A stretch of DNA of 64,000 bases. Source: Seminavis robusta. Taxonomy: Eukaryota > Bacillariophyta > Bacillariophyceae > Naviculales > Naviculaceae. The translations under genes and the position numbers were made by a program. Where the stretch lies: the NCBI GenBank assembly GCA_903772945.1, contig CAICTM010000009.1:124001-188000 (forward strand), given 5' to 3'. How positions within the stretch are numbered: the first letter of the stretch is position 1; every line of letters starts with the position of its first letter. The notes under the pieces are model-generated. The model was not told the origin of the DNA, ran no database searches, and saw nothing but the letters and a program-made list of their open reading frames with translations. Positions 1-11,247 of this stretch are shown here, piece after piece.

Positions 1-465
1 TCCCACGGGTTCACCACAGGTAGACTTCCAATCGTCTTCAGCGTTACACGATGAGACCTTATTGAACTTGTCCCAAAAATTGTTTTCCAGCTTTCTTCCG
101 GCACAGTGTGCATCACCAGGACACCAAAAGCAGCCAGCCTCAACACAGCCTGCGCAGTCGAAGTTGTATGATTTGCACGGGTCGCAATCATGGCAGTCTG
201 TTTCGCACTTGTCTCCCTCGTCGCATTTTCCATCCACGGCAGACTTGCAGGTGTCCAATGTCCAATCAAAAGAGCAGCGGCTGTCGGAACTACCAAGGAG
301 AGCTCGACCTTCGGCACCATTCGTTACTAGTACCGGTATGCCCTGAGCTTGGACCAACACACTGAACCTGATGCCTGTACCACCCGAATCATCGCTCCAA
401 CTGAACACGACGCATAACAGAAAGACTCCCTTTGCCACTACTCTGACTAGTTCAGGTGCTTTCAT
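1..465 (-). CDS. Secreted Cys-rich protein with PSI-like module, partial
   Basis: An open frame reads from an ATG at 465 down to the window edge (155 codons, no stop), so the C-terminal part lies outside. The first 25 or so residues (MKAPELVRVVAKGVFLLCVV) look like a signal peptide. From about residue 70 the protein is rich in cysteine, with DGKCDEGDKCETDCHDCDPC followed by a block spaced C-x2-C-x5-C-x2-C (CAGCVEAGCFWC). That spacing resembles PSI modules (plexin-semaphorin-integrin), which are small extracellular disulfide domains. I infer an extracellular or cell-surface protein; the function is unknown. The opposite-strand open frames here have no such pattern and look like shadows. Confidence 0.6.
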   Translation of the reverse strand, partial: MKAPELVRVVAKGVFLLCVVFSWSDDSGGTGIRFSVLVQAQGIPVLVTNGAEGRALLGSSDSRCSFDWTLDTCKSAVDGKCDEGDKCETDCHDCDPCKSYNFDCAGCVEAGCFWCPGDAHCAGRKLENNFWDKFNKVSSCNAEDDWKSTCGEPVG

Positions 466-911
466 GACGCGCAGAAACAAGTGTAGCGTACTAGAGTAGT
501 TGTGGTGCTACCGGTACCATACCGGAACGCTGTAGAGACACCAATCACTTGTCTGTCCCATCAGGCTTCTATTTCTCCAAATGACTTTGGCCCATCAGGA
601 TATCGCTATTGTGAATGGTAAGGTCTCATTTTTTCAATCCTTTTAGTCGATCAAGTCGCAAGTGCAAGACACATCAAAACGTAAACAACATTTCCACGCT
701 GACCTCCTCGTTGCGATGTCAGAGCCAATGATCATCACTCCTACCCCTGGGAGTGCACAACCCAACCACTCCGTGCCGCCCTTCCAGAAGGCCATCACTA
801 TGCCCTTTCAAACCAAGATCCAAACCAGGCAATGGTTTGCTTATACGTGTACTTGTTTCCCCCCAAGAAATCAGCATCTAGCAAGGATCCTCGCTGCTTG
901 ATATATCAGCC
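466..911. other. Intergenic, divergent 5' regions
   Basis: No gene was seen. The stretch lies between the start of the Cys-rich gene on the minus strand and the BTB gene on the plus strand, so it probably holds both promoters. It carries a TACCGGTA-type palindrome cluster near 510-525. No clear TATA box could be assigned. Confidence 0.4.
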
Positions 912-1754
912 ATGGCAACAACGGCCAAACCGGCCATCACCAGTATCGCTGGACGCAAAGAGGGGCGTCGGTCAAAATCTGCCTCCAATGACAAAGAAAA
1001 CCATGGACCGTCGTTGACAGTCAAGCTTGATGTGGGGGGCACTGTCTACAAGGTCTCACGGTCACTCATTGAGTCCTTTCCAGGCACGATGCCGGCCAAG
1101 CTTGTCTCCAAGCGGTGGACTACTCGCGCGGACGACGACACGATGATTTTCATTGATCGGAATGGAGATAGATTCCAGTACGTGCTCGACTACATGCGAG
1201 ATAACGAAGTGCACTTGCCACTTTCCGTTCCCAAGGCCGCTATTGTCAAAGACCTGGAATTCCTAGGGTTTACAAACATTGACACGAACAGCATTCATGA
1301 TGGTGCTGCCAGTGCCGAAGCTGCCACGCAGATTGCCAAGTGCGAAGCCCTTTATCAGAAAGAATTGGAGCTTTGCCATCGAACTGTCCAACGATTCCAA
1401 AAGAAGATCACGTATCTTAACATCGCCCATGCCTGCTTCCTTTCCTATAGCAAGTGTGGACACTTGCTCTCTACCGAGTTCTATCTCGGCGATTACTCCT
1501 TGAATCTCATGACATTGAAGGACGAAATCAATTCCGCTTTTGACAACTTTGATAGAACATTGTTTGATGAGTGTCTAATCATTCATGGACTGAAGTACGT
1601 GAGCCACAGACCCATTGAGCTGCGAACACCCCACGCTATCTGGTACAATCTGTCCTTGACCGCGGTGCAGTCCACGGGAATTGATCATCCCAATCATCAT
1701 GTTCTGTCTCATTGCGTTTCTACCGCGGAGCCCGGTAGTGACTTTCGAAAGTGA
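912..1754 (+). CDS. BTB/POZ (potassium-channel tetramerisation type) domain protein
   Basis: Single-exon protein of 280 residues from ATG 912. Residues about 35-125 form a BTB_2/T1-type domain: it opens with VKLDVGGTVYKVSRSLIESF and continues with DRNGDRFQYVLDYMRDNEVHLP, the usual KCTD pattern in which a VGG strand is followed by an RD/DRFQYVLDYMR helix. BTB domains of this family form oligomers and often link substrates to cullin-3 ubiquitin ligases. A coiled-coil-like segment follows (about 135-165). The C-terminal half has no domain I recognise. Whether it acts as a CUL3 adaptor is inference; no transmembrane channel segment is present, so it is not a potassium channel. The upstream frame from 662 is probably 5' leader. 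Confidence 0.85.
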   Translation: MATTAKPAITSIAGRKEGRRSKSASNDKENHGPSLTVKLDVGGTVYKVSRSLIESFPGTMPAKLVSKRWTTRADDDTMIFIDRNGDRFQYVLDYMRDNEVHLPLSVPKAAIVKDLEFLGFTNIDTNSIHDGAASAEAATQIAKCEALYQKELELCHRTVQRFQKKITYLNIAHACFLSYSKCGHLLSTEFYLGDYSLNLMTLKDEINSAFDNFDRTLFDECLIIHGLKYVSHRPIELRTPHAIWYNLSLTAVQSTGIDHPNHHVLSHCVSTAEPGSDFRK

Positions 1755-2524
1755 TAACTGTACCATAGTACGATGGCCCGCTATTCATTCAGCGGGGACA
1801 GTCTTACGGGTGTCTACGATACAGTCCTGCCACATCTACTGAGTGCTGATCTTTTGACAGCCACTACTGGTACTAGGCATAGCTAGTATGTGTTAACGAG
1901 CTACTGCAAGGTCTTACCAACATTTTGTGCAACACAGGCAAGAAAACATGGCCATTTACGCCCCCAGTCACCCTTCCCTTTCCACACTCAACAGGTACAA
2001 CTAGTACAGTTGATCCGCAATCAAAGTTTTCAAATAAGGCAACTTTCCTGTGACCATCGCATCGCAAAATGCGACCATGGCTCCTGTCAACCAACTACTT
2101 TGAATGTATACATACATGTAGCTGATGGCAGCGACACCGGAACACAAAGAGCCACCGACCGAAGATAGATTGGAAGAATACCGGTAGCGTGTCAATCCAT
2201 CAAAGACCAAGGGCTGGTATCTTAATCGATCTGAGACAGGAACCATTCAAGGCTAAGATGCCGTGGTTCCATGTATTGAGCTGGCTAGTTGGTTGTACAG
2301 TGCGAGAAAAAAAGCATTGATTGTACCAGGAAATTTAACTTGATCTTACGTAGAACAAAATAGGTTGTATGGGAGATAGAGAGAGGTCTGATTGTAATTG
2401 AAATCGATGTAGAAAAGACTATATACCAGATTTGAATGCCACCACCGCTGTTCTCGTTGCGGCGAGAAACGCAAAGAAATGACGAACCCAGAGCAACGAA
2501 TCAACACCCAACAATGAACTCGTG
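1755..2524. other. Intergenic, convergent 3' ends
   Basis: This stretch separates the 3' ends of the BTB gene (+) and the zinc-finger gene (-). Short open frames exist on both strands but have no recognisable composition or domain. A TACCGGTA palindrome lies near 2180. Nothing else is supported. Confidence 0.4.
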
Positions 2525-5500
2525 TCATACAGCTCTGCCAATGGTCGCCGTTGGCGGGGATGGGGGAGGAAATGCTTGCAGAGGCACAGCGTTACCAGGA
2601 TAAATCCCGGTGCCATCCATGCTTGGCATGTATGCATCCATTGCAGACAAAGAAAGCGAGTGCTGTGACGCCAACGACATTGTCGCCGCAGCATTCTTAG
2701 GACGACCCTTCGAGCCGCCGCCATGAGCTCGACACAACTGCATCTTGCCAATTGCCACACGGTTGCAGCCGTCCAACTTGCATCGCACACCGCCACCATG
2801 CTGAGAAAAACAAGTCATCAAACAAACACCGATAAGATATAACAAAGGACTATGCACCCTTCGAGCCAGCTTTTACTTACCGCTGCACAATACTGTGTAC
2901 GTCCACGCGCGACCTTTTCGCATCCTTCAAAGCAGCATTTCTTGCCTCCCCCATGCTTGACACAAAACTTAGTGGAAGACTGAGCCGACTTGTCGCAACC
3001 GTCGACAGCGCAACGACGACCGCCACCATGAGCCGTACACAAACTCGATCCACCAACAGCCGACTTGTTGCAGCCATCAAATTTGCATCGCTTGCCCCCA
3101 CCATGCGCAGCACAAAAGAACTTGTCTCTTGCTCCCTTATCGCAGCCAGCGAAGGTGCAACGGCGGCCTCCTCCATGGGCAATGCAGAATCTCGTAGAAC
3201 CTTGAGCGCATTTGGTGCATCCCTCGTGTTCACAAAGTCGATTCCCACTGTGGCGAGCACAGTAGGGACGACGAGCCACGGCACCTTCCCCGCAACCCTG
3301 GATTCGGCACACTTTGCCCTTGCAAGCAGCACTTGGAGCGGTAGATGTGGTGGCCATGGGAGGCGTCGAACGTGCAGCATCCGGCATTGGGTAATTCGAA
3401 GACGCAGGCATACAATACGTTTGCTGCGGTGGTTGCTGCTGGGGGACATATGGAGCGGAGGCAGTGCAATGAACGGCCGAGGTCATGCCGGCTGGAGTTG
3501 GCGCGACGGGAGCAGCATACTGCGGTGTGCTTGCTGGAGGCTGGGCGGTGCTCGCAGAGGCAAACTGATACTGCTGGTTTGCAATGTTCTGCAGCATTCC
3601 TTGACTCAAAAGGTTCTGAGACAGTCTGGACGGAGCCGGCGCAGGGGGGCTAGGGGCAGGGAGAGTGTGCACTGGATTGTGCTGCGTAAACTGTGGCGCC
3701 GGAGCTGGGGATGGTGGCGGCACGTAGGTAGGAGAAGGAGCAGGCGTCAAAACCAGATTCCTGGTATTCTGCGGAGAAGCATTCTGCATATGGATGGGGG
3801 GAGCATGATCGTTGCTGGTGCGGCGATGAACATGGTGGTCTACTTTGACAACATGAGTTGGCAAAGCGAGTGGCATGGCCAAAGGTGCCGGGGTTGGTTT
3901 TCGCTGCTTTCGCTGTGTCTGTGGTTGAAGGTTCGAGACTGTCGACGTGGGGTGAGCCACGTGCGCTCGCTTGCTCCCATCAGCGGTCGTCGCGATGTGG
4001 CTGTGAGTGAATGGCAACGCCGCACCCACTTGACGAACTGCATCCTTGATGTGATTCTGAAATGCCTGCATGGCTTGAACCGAGACTCGTCTCTCAGGCG
4101 GTTGTTCTTGTTGAAACCTATGAAAATTGATCAACTCTGGGATCTCTTCTCGCTTCTCTTCTTCGATAGTAGTAAAAAAGGGCGACGATGGAGGATTGTG
4201 ATTCGCCACCGTTGAAAAATGAAAGTTTGTCTGGGCTGGGGCAGCGGCTGGGTCGTCTCTGTGAAAATCGATGACCTTGAACTGCGCAGACAGTGGTGCT
4301 GTGGTTGGATCGGGGGCAACGTATTCTGGTGCCGGTTGGCTAGAGATGGTATGATGAGGGCGCTTCTTACTCATGAAATGGTGCTGCATTTCGACGTCGG
4401 CGGCCATTTCTCCAAGATCGGCAGGTCCCACGTCTTGCCACATTTCTTGGCCAACGCTCTTGTGCGGTTCTACCTTTTCCAATCCCGACCACAGCAAATG
4501 AAGCGCTTGCTGGACGAATCGCAGAACAAACGGAACTGAGCCCGTCTGGATCATGGAGTAAAAGCAGACAACGCCGACGGGGGTGGCTCTCTTTCCGGAC
4601 TGGATAGGGACGGCAAAGGCCGTCATGATATTAGCCTTTTCGAAAACCTGGGATCGTCCCTTGTCAATGTACACGTCCTGTGTTCAATAGAGCGAAAGCG
4701 AGAGTGAGTCGCATTCGCAAATCAAGAATCGTGCATGTGCGGTAATGGACGACACGTGGTAACTTACCGGATTGCAACTCCAAACAGGGTTCCCCGATGA
4801 GTAGGCACGGCCTACAGCCCCGGACCAGAATTTGACGAGCGTGTATCCCGACACTCGTTTGAAATCCATCAGGGCGTTGCTTTGATTGGAAGAGGTGATG
4901 GAAGTGACATGGCTTAGGCAGTCCGGGCGTTCGGGTCCAGCGGGGATCCAAACATCAGCAATATCAAAAACAGACATGCCCAAGAAAGCGGAACAAAACT
5001 CGTCCAATCGCTCCTTGCGTTTTGGATCCATGGTTCGTTTGTTGGTCGTCACGAGGGACTTCGGATCAATGTTGTAGTCCTCGGCTGGGTTCGGTACGCC
5101 TTCGTTAAGACCAACGGGAAGGCCATTCTCTACCGGGATATCAACGGGGTCTTCTTCCACGTGATAGTGCGACGGAGACGGAGAAGAAGCAATTGGAGGG
5201 CGATCCTGCATGATGGTATGCCAAACACCGTAAGAAGCCTCGTCGAAAACCTCTTCAAAAGCTGGCGACGCTCTTCCATTCTGAATGTGGTTTCCAGGAG
5301 GAACGGTGTGTGTGGTGTTGTCTCCAAGTTCAGCGAAAGTAGGCAACATGGGAATTCCAAAGCAGTCTTTGGGAGCACTGGCTAAGTCGTGGCTCTTGCT
5401 GGCCCCGTTCGAATCAGCATCCTCGATAGAGACGAACTTTGCAGTGACTCCTTCCCCAAACGAGGACGTTTCTTGCGGCATGATGTGCCCTCGGATGGCG

Positions 5501-6442
5501 CTCTTGGATCCTGAAGTAGGGACGTGCTGGATGTTGTCCGTGCGTTCAAAGGCGGGCATCAAGCAGGGGATGTTGGAAGAAGTAGCACTGCGACTGATGA
5601 GCTGAAGATACTCCATCGCTTCGTCGGTGTTCGGTATATTGTTGGGAGAGAACATCACCACAACGCACATATTTCCGTCGGCATCGAGAGCCACTGGCAT
5701 TCCGACGGCGGTGTGAAGAGGGATGTCAGAGCGTCCGGTCAGACCTTCCTGCTTGAGTGTGTTGGCCCATACAACTTGCGCGGTCTGAGAGATGGCGTCG
5801 ACCAAGCGAGGCGAGAGCTTGTGCTTTTCCAAATCGGCAGCAGTGCATTCATGGTCGTGGTTGTGGTCATGGGGACAGTGAACGTGATCTTCGTCTTCGT
5901 CGTCATCCGGAGGAGTAACAAGCATGGAGCGACGGTTCGCGTAAGACTTGGACGTGTAGAGCTGGACAAAGCGAAGCTTCTTCTCGCTCTTGTTTGCCGG
6001 GACGATCGCGCCATTGTGGTCGGTTACAGACTCGGTAGGTCGTTCCTCTGTTGGTAGCAGAAGTAGTAGTAGTAGCACATGTTGGAGTAGCAGTAGACAT
6101 CGTCGGAGTGTTGCAGAGCATCAATCCCATCGTGTTACAGCCAACCATTTCCATTCCATTCGTTGGGGTGTTCGGAGGGTTTGCGAGAAAACATAAAAAT
6201 ATGTTAGCACAGGAACTAAAAGTCAAAATCCTTAAGTCTTGATGACGTGGAAACGGACATTTGACAAATCGTGACATAGAAACTAGCAAAACGGGAAAAA
6301 TGCGAACACCCGAACCCCACGTACCAATCGCAGCGAGTGTTGAAGAGCCATGCTCGTTGGCCGTCCACCAGATTTCACCAATCTCAAAACCAAGACCAGC
6401 GCAGGCGACTTGTAGGTACGATCGGATTCGACAAGGGTCCAT
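2525..6442 (-). CDS. GAF-like and HGGG zinc-finger array protein (WRKY19-like type)
   Basis: Four exons join in frame: 6442-6325, 6047-4768, 4677-2881 and 2800-2525, giving about 1156 residues. Donors are GTACGT, GTAAGT and GTAAGT; each acceptor is a CAG. The N-terminus (MDPCRIRSYLQVACAGLGFE) and residues to about 540 hold a conserved region with GAF-like flavour (AVGRAYSSGNPVW, ANIMTAFAVPIQSG, VGVVCFYS). An acidic and His-rich patch (HCPHDHNHDHEC) lies near residue 75. The middle is Pro/Gln-rich and disordered. The C-terminal region has seven units of C-x4-C-x9/10-C-x2-H separated by GGG(K/R)(K/R), for example CTFAGC...FCAAH. Such arrays are often labelled WRKY19-like zinc fingers in stramenopile genomes. 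I infer a nuclear regulator sensing a small ligand through the GAF-like part; the ligand is unknown. The last finger pair is split by an intron exactly between CAA and HGGG, which supports the splice. Confidence 0.85.
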
Positions 6443-8666
6443 GGTGGCCCTCCGATTTCCGCTTTTCTTCTCTTGTTGTGGTTCAGTCCGAGGTGATTGT
6501 GCTGTTGACAGGGGCGTTGTCAACCTTGACTTATCTGGTTTTGTGGCTGTCTTCTCTTGCCGCATCTTGAAAGAATGGTTTTTATGGTGAGGTGGAGCCT
6601 TCCTTTGGGAGTTTTGGTTGCTTCCTTTGTTTAGCGCGGCAGTTTTGAAAGTCCTTCAACTTCTGGTTGGTTCTCTCTTTGCGCTTTCTCAGGGACGTGG
6701 TGCTTACAAGCCAGCAAAGCAACAAACAAGTCATTGGAACATGAGAAAGAACACTTGGGCTCTACCGCCCGTTTGCTATTTAATTAAACACTTGTTCATG
6801 AGAAAAAGATAATCAAAAATTTTAATAAAGGTTTATTGGGCACCTACGGTATTGATCAGTGTGCGGTATGGAGATAGATTCGTTAGAACATATCCAAATT
6901 ACTTGTAAAGGACTTTTCTCTGAAATACTCCTCTTGCTTGGATGTCCCAATTTTCCGCTCTGTTGTGGGCACTAAAAGATGATTAGCCTAAGTCTAACTC
7001 CTTTCAAGCAAGTTACTTACCCATCTCTAACACACAATCCTCTCCAAGGCCTTGGGAGGTTGGTCTTCAACATTCTACAACACGTTCCAAATTATGCTGA
7101 AAGCTGAAAGTTAATCAAACAGCGCAGAGTGTTGCTGGGAGAGAAGCGAGGCCATTCGGTTTCTTGCTGTCCTCCAGTGGCGCTTGTCGTAATAGCCTAG
7201 GCAGTATGTGCGCACTCTTGGATGTTGTATTTTGGTTGTGGTTCTAGATTCTTACTCGGCCTTTTGCTTGGGAGGCTTCTCAAACTAAATCAAAGGAAAG
7301 ATACCTCTATTGCATCTTAGCAACAGACTGGCACCAGTAAAATGGAAGTCATACTGTGACATCGAACCTTTGGGATCTTTTGAAAGCAGAGAACCCCCGC
7401 TAATAATCCTCCGGCATCGATCCTGAATCCTGAATCGGTCCTATTACCGTACCGTACTCGAGGAGTGGGTTGGCTGGTAGCTGTCATGCTGTCCCGAGCT
7501 CTGTCTTGTGTGCCTGCTGCCCGAAGCCAAAGAGCCTCCTCTTAGTGTGGCACGATTTCCATAACAATGAAGCAGCAGAGACAACGATAAAAGGCAAGAG
7601 AAAGGGCCAGGAGCACATGAAAATACTAAAAAACCTCGAAAATTCAGCTTGGAGTTGATGCTTTGGAAAGGGCCAGTGGCGCTTGAAAATACAATTCTGT
7701 GACAAAACAGCCAAGCTCTGCTTGATGAGCGAACCGGGGCCAAGGGGAAAATGGTTTAGGAATAGTGAGGTGTCAGGTAGCTGGCAACACCTATGGTTTT
7801 CAATAATTTTGGCCTTTTGGCTGCAGTCGTATCTATGTGTTACTAGCCAGTCTAGTTACTATCATAGTATTGAATGAGTAGCTGCATTCTAAATCACTGT
7901 TCTTACTTAGAAAGCTGGTAGATTCTCTTTCAGAGAGTTTTGTTTGTGGATCCTGTTCTGCTCTGGGATCCAGCAGTTGGCTGCAGGACTCCTCGGGTCC
8001 TTGAAGCAATCCTAAACGAGATCTCCGCACTCATCAGCAGTCATCCAAGAGCCCTAGCAGAGGATGGACGTTCGGGCCCAAAGGGACACTCCAAAGCAAA
8101 AATACTATGGACACCGCCCCAGAGCCCAAGAAAGTAGACATTCGTCCGAATAGGAAATTGGGCACATTTTCTGCTGCAGAGCTACTAATGAAAGTCAAGG
8201 CATCTGAAAACCATCGTTCCAGTATACTAGTAGCAGCTGGAGAGTCACCGAATCAAGATAAAGGACCAGCCAAGGGAGCGAGAAACTAGATATCATGTAC
8301 GAGTAGCGATTGGCAGACCCTATGGCATCATCCAAGAGTTGCAAAATCTCAGCTGCTCCGAGTTGCAGTCGAGCCAGTGCGGGTAATAAATCAACGAATG
8401 TTCAATAATGAAAAGCCACTTGGAGGGTTGATTTACCTTGAAAAGATGAGCAAGACGCACACTGGACCTTTTATGTCAACGGAAACTTTCAAACGATTCG
8501 ATTTCGATTCATTCGAATGCAACTTCCGAGTGAAGGCACCGACCATGGTCACCCGAAACAAAATCTTCTTGTCTTTTACATGTATGTGGTAGCTACAGTA
8601 CATGTTTGTAAAAGCTAAGCCAAGCCATTGTTCTATACTACTAGTAGTACCAGCATCATCATCATC
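6443..8666. other. Gene-poor intergenic region
   Basis: About 2.2 kb without a gene I can support. It holds the 5' region of the zinc-finger gene (minus strand) and of the hydrolase gene (plus strand). Several open frames of 60 to 100 codons occur (7444-7743 minus, 7940-8289 plus) but overlap on both strands and show no domain. A stretch near 6778-6830 is AT-rich. The start of the next gene is preceded by a run of CAT triplets at about 8652-8669. Confidence 0.4.
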
Positions 8667-10160
8667 ATGAGCGGCACGACGGAAGAGCCGCAACAACCAG
8701 GGCTGCGTGCCCGTATCTCTCAAAACATAGAAATGGCTCGAAAAGGCTACGAGCAGCTGGTGAACGCCGTCATTCGTCCACCTCGTGCCCAATATGCAAT
8801 GGGCCATTTGGGTCCTGCGGTGTTTACATTTTTGGGTCAGCGTTTCCGTCGCGATGACATAATTTTGGATACAGACAACATGACGCATCCAGAAGATCCT
8901 GAGACGGAGCCTCCGCGGCCACTAAAATTGCAGGCGTCTCTTTGGACTCGCGAGGGTGATGAGTTTGTCAACCCGGGCAAACCCAAGACCATGGTTGTCT
9001 ACCTGCACGGCAATGCCAGTGCTCGAGTGGAAGTTCTGCCTCAGTTGTCTTTTTTGCTGGCGTCTGGAATTTTTGGCGTCTGCAGTTTGGATTTTACCGG
9101 CTCTGGTCAGAGCGATGGCGAATATGTCAGCCTTGGTTACTACGAGCGATTTGACCTGGAATGCGTCTTGCAGTATTTGCAAAATCGCTATCGAAATTTG
9201 GAAATTGTCCTGTGGGGACGCAGTATGGGAGCTTCTACAGCACTCATGCATGCCAGTGAGAAAACCAGAGAACATATAAGCGTTCGCCGACAAGACAGCG
9301 ACACCGACACCATTGGCGACCAACCAGACCCTGATTCCTCCAATGCCATTCTCAAGGGATTGATCTGCGATTCACCCTTTGCCAGTCTTCCCCAACTTTG
9401 TGAAGAACTCGTCGAAAAGGCAAAAGCTCAAGGAGTCGTCGTGCCCAGTGTCATTGTCAGCGTGGCCATTGCAATGATTGCTCGATCGGTCTGGAATCGG
9501 GCTCATTTCCCCATCAAGGATATTGCCCCCGTGGAACATGCTCCCACTATTGATACGCCTGCACTATTTGTCGTTGGGGCCGACGATGACTTTATCCCAC
9601 CCCATCACAGCGAGGATATTTGCGCAGCCTACCAACGAGGCATTTCCACCAACTTGTTGATGGTTCCTGGCGGTCACAATGACGCTCGACCTCAATTGGT
9701 GTTTGATGCAGCGGCTCAATTTCTCAAGTATCGACTATCTTTGACGGAAGATTGTGCATTGCCAGTTCCTGACAAATTGAAAAATGTTCTTCACACGAGT
9801 CCTCCGTGGGCGTTTCACAGCCATCCCGATATCTTTCAGGTGCTCAAGAATACCAAGACCAGTACGACTAGTTTTGGCAACACGACAACCGCAGAAGCAA
9901 TGGCGGATGAATTTGGTATGACGCAACAACGTCAAGATGATATTCAAGACAAGATTCATCTGATGTTGGGACAGCAGCAGCCGGCCAAGAAGCAAGCAAC
10001 TCCCGCCCCCGCGGATAGTCCTAGCACTACTAGTACCGGTAGCACAACTGCAAGCACTAGCGACACCACCACCAATGGAAGCACCGGCACCGCACAGCCA
10101 CAAAGCCCCACCAGTAGCCAGGAACACATTTCGGTGGGTGTGCCAATCAGTTTCAATTAA
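8667..10160 (+). CDS. Alpha/beta hydrolase, serine esterase or acyl-thioesterase type
   Basis: Single exon, 497 residues from the ATG at 8667 (the upstream in-frame codons start with TTG and a CAT-run leader). The alpha/beta hydrolase core spans about residues 90-350. Visible parts are the oxyanion-hole segment YLHGNASARVEV, the nucleophile elbow GRSMGAS (Ser near 186), a likely acid in VVGADDDFIPPHH (about 308) and the catalytic His in PGGHND (about 337). This order matches the ABHD13/ABHD17/Bem46 group of membrane-associated hydrolases, some of which remove palmitate from proteins. The C-terminal 120 residues are Thr/Ser/Gln-rich and look disordered. No signal peptide is visible. The substrate cannot be told from sequence. 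Confidence 0.88.
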   Translation: MSGTTEEPQQPGLRARISQNIEMARKGYEQLVNAVIRPPRAQYAMGHLGPAVFTFLGQRFRRDDIILDTDNMTHPEDPETEPPRPLKLQASLWTREGDEFVNPGKPKTMVVYLHGNASARVEVLPQLSFLLASGIFGVCSLDFTGSGQSDGEYVSLGYYERFDLECVLQYLQNRYRNLEIVLWGRSMGASTALMHASEKTREHISVRRQDSDTDTIGDQPDPDSSNAILKGLICDSPFASLPQLCEELVEKAKAQGVVVPSVIVSVAIAMIARSVWNRAHFPIKDIAPVEHAPTIDTPALFVVGADDDFIPPHHSEDICAAYQRGISTNLLMVPGGHNDARPQLVFDAAAQFLKYRLSLTEDCALPVPDKLKNVLHTSPPWAFHSHPDIFQVLKNTKTSTTSFGNTTTAEAMADEFGMTQQRQDDIQDKIHLMLGQQQPAKKQATPAPADSPSTTSTGSTTASTSDTTTNGSTGTAQPQSPTSSQEHISVGVPISFN

Positions 10161-10447
10161 CTTGGGAGAACATGATGTTTTTGGAACTACGGTACGGTAC
10201 CTAAGTAACTAACTATTTAGAGAGCCAACAATGGAAAAAGGAGAATGCAATCAATGGCAGGGTTTATTTCCTTGTCATGAGAACTACTTACATGTATATC
10301 AAGTATAGCTTCAAGTATACTTGTATTAATAGTTCCGTCATTTTGCACACCTTAATCCAGTGAATTTTAATAATATCGTATTGCCTCGTACTAGAACCCC
10401 CACTCGTCCATTTAGTTTTCACTTGTCACCTGCAGTTTTCTAGCTAG

Positions 10448-10828
10448 CTATTCGTAGCTCGCATTCTGGAATTGATCCAACTGCTTGGTGAGCAATTCAA
10501 TGTGTGAATTTTTGCTGTCAATTTCGTTCTTGGCAGTTCTGTACAGAGTCCCCATGTTGCGTTTCAGAGTTTCATTTTCTTTCTGGGAAGCAGCTAGTTG
10601 TGTTTCGAGCTCTTTGATGTGATCTGCCAAGGAGAGGGATTTGGGGTTCTGTTGCTTCTGGTGGTGGTCGTTGGAGGAACCGTCATTGGGAGCAGCTTTG
10701 GAAGCAGTATTGGAAGCGGCCGTTGGTTGAGTGTCCTCTATTAGGTCACCATAGAGATCCATACCATCATCGTCCAATGATTCCAGTGACACCGGCTGAT
10801 TCTGCTCTTGTGGATCTTTGTTTTCCAT
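10448..10828 (-). CDS. Small coiled-coil protein, FLASH/CASP8AP2 N-terminus-like
   Basis: Single exon of 126 residues from ATG 10828. It has an acidic N-terminus with the short motif DDDGMDLYGDL, a low-complexity linker (about 35-65), then a coiled coil (about 68-120) containing LKRNMGTLYRTAKNEIDSKN. Animal FLASH (CASP8AP2), a factor in histone pre-mRNA 3'-end processing that binds Lsm11, carries a DLY-type motif and a coiled coil with a similar N-(I/M)-x2-L-x2-TA-x2-EI core at its N-terminus. I infer a distant homologue from that motif order, recalled from memory. The animal protein is far longer; here only the N-terminal-like part is present. It could also be an unrelated coiled-coil protein. 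Confidence 0.55.
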   Translation of the reverse strand: MENKDPQEQNQPVSLESLDDDGMDLYGDLIEDTQPTAASNTASKAAPNDGSSNDHHQKQQNPKSLSLADHIKELETQLAASQKENETLKRNMGTLYRTAKNEIDSKNSHIELLTKQLDQFQNASYE

Positions 10829-11247
10829 GGTTGGCCCTTCGTTGTTTTCTTTGGTTGTTGGTCATCGTCATGGACGAAATTTACCTCGGCAGGTTAACTG
10901 CCTGAGTCCTCTACCCCTTTAATGGCAAAAATTCTGTCTGTGGGATTCCCCTGGTTTTTGTCTGTGGGATCCCCTTGTTTTGTTACGTCTCTTCGAGACG
11001 ACGCTCCTTTGGTTACCCCCTCATTGCACACCAAAATCGATTTGCCGGCGTTTACTGTGTAAAATAGAGTAGCCGCACTTCAGTTGCAGAATCAACGGTC
11101 ATGTGTATCATTAAGTAACAGGTTCTCTTTCGAAAGATTTAGATCGATTCGTGGATAAAAAGAACCGTTGAAGTTACTAAGGTTAAAGTTAAACAGTACC
11201 GGTACCTCTCCATGCTGTTGTTCACTGTTTCATCGCAAGTCCATTAT

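Noticed and set aside
912-1754. A voltage-gated potassium channel
   Set aside because: Only the tetramerisation-type BTB domain is present. There are no membrane helices and no pore motif.
2953-4215. A plus-strand frame of 420 codons opposite the zinc-finger exon
   Set aside because: The minus strand encodes seven regular zinc-finger units with correct splice sites; the plus frame is Arg/Ser-rich with no domain and is a shadow.
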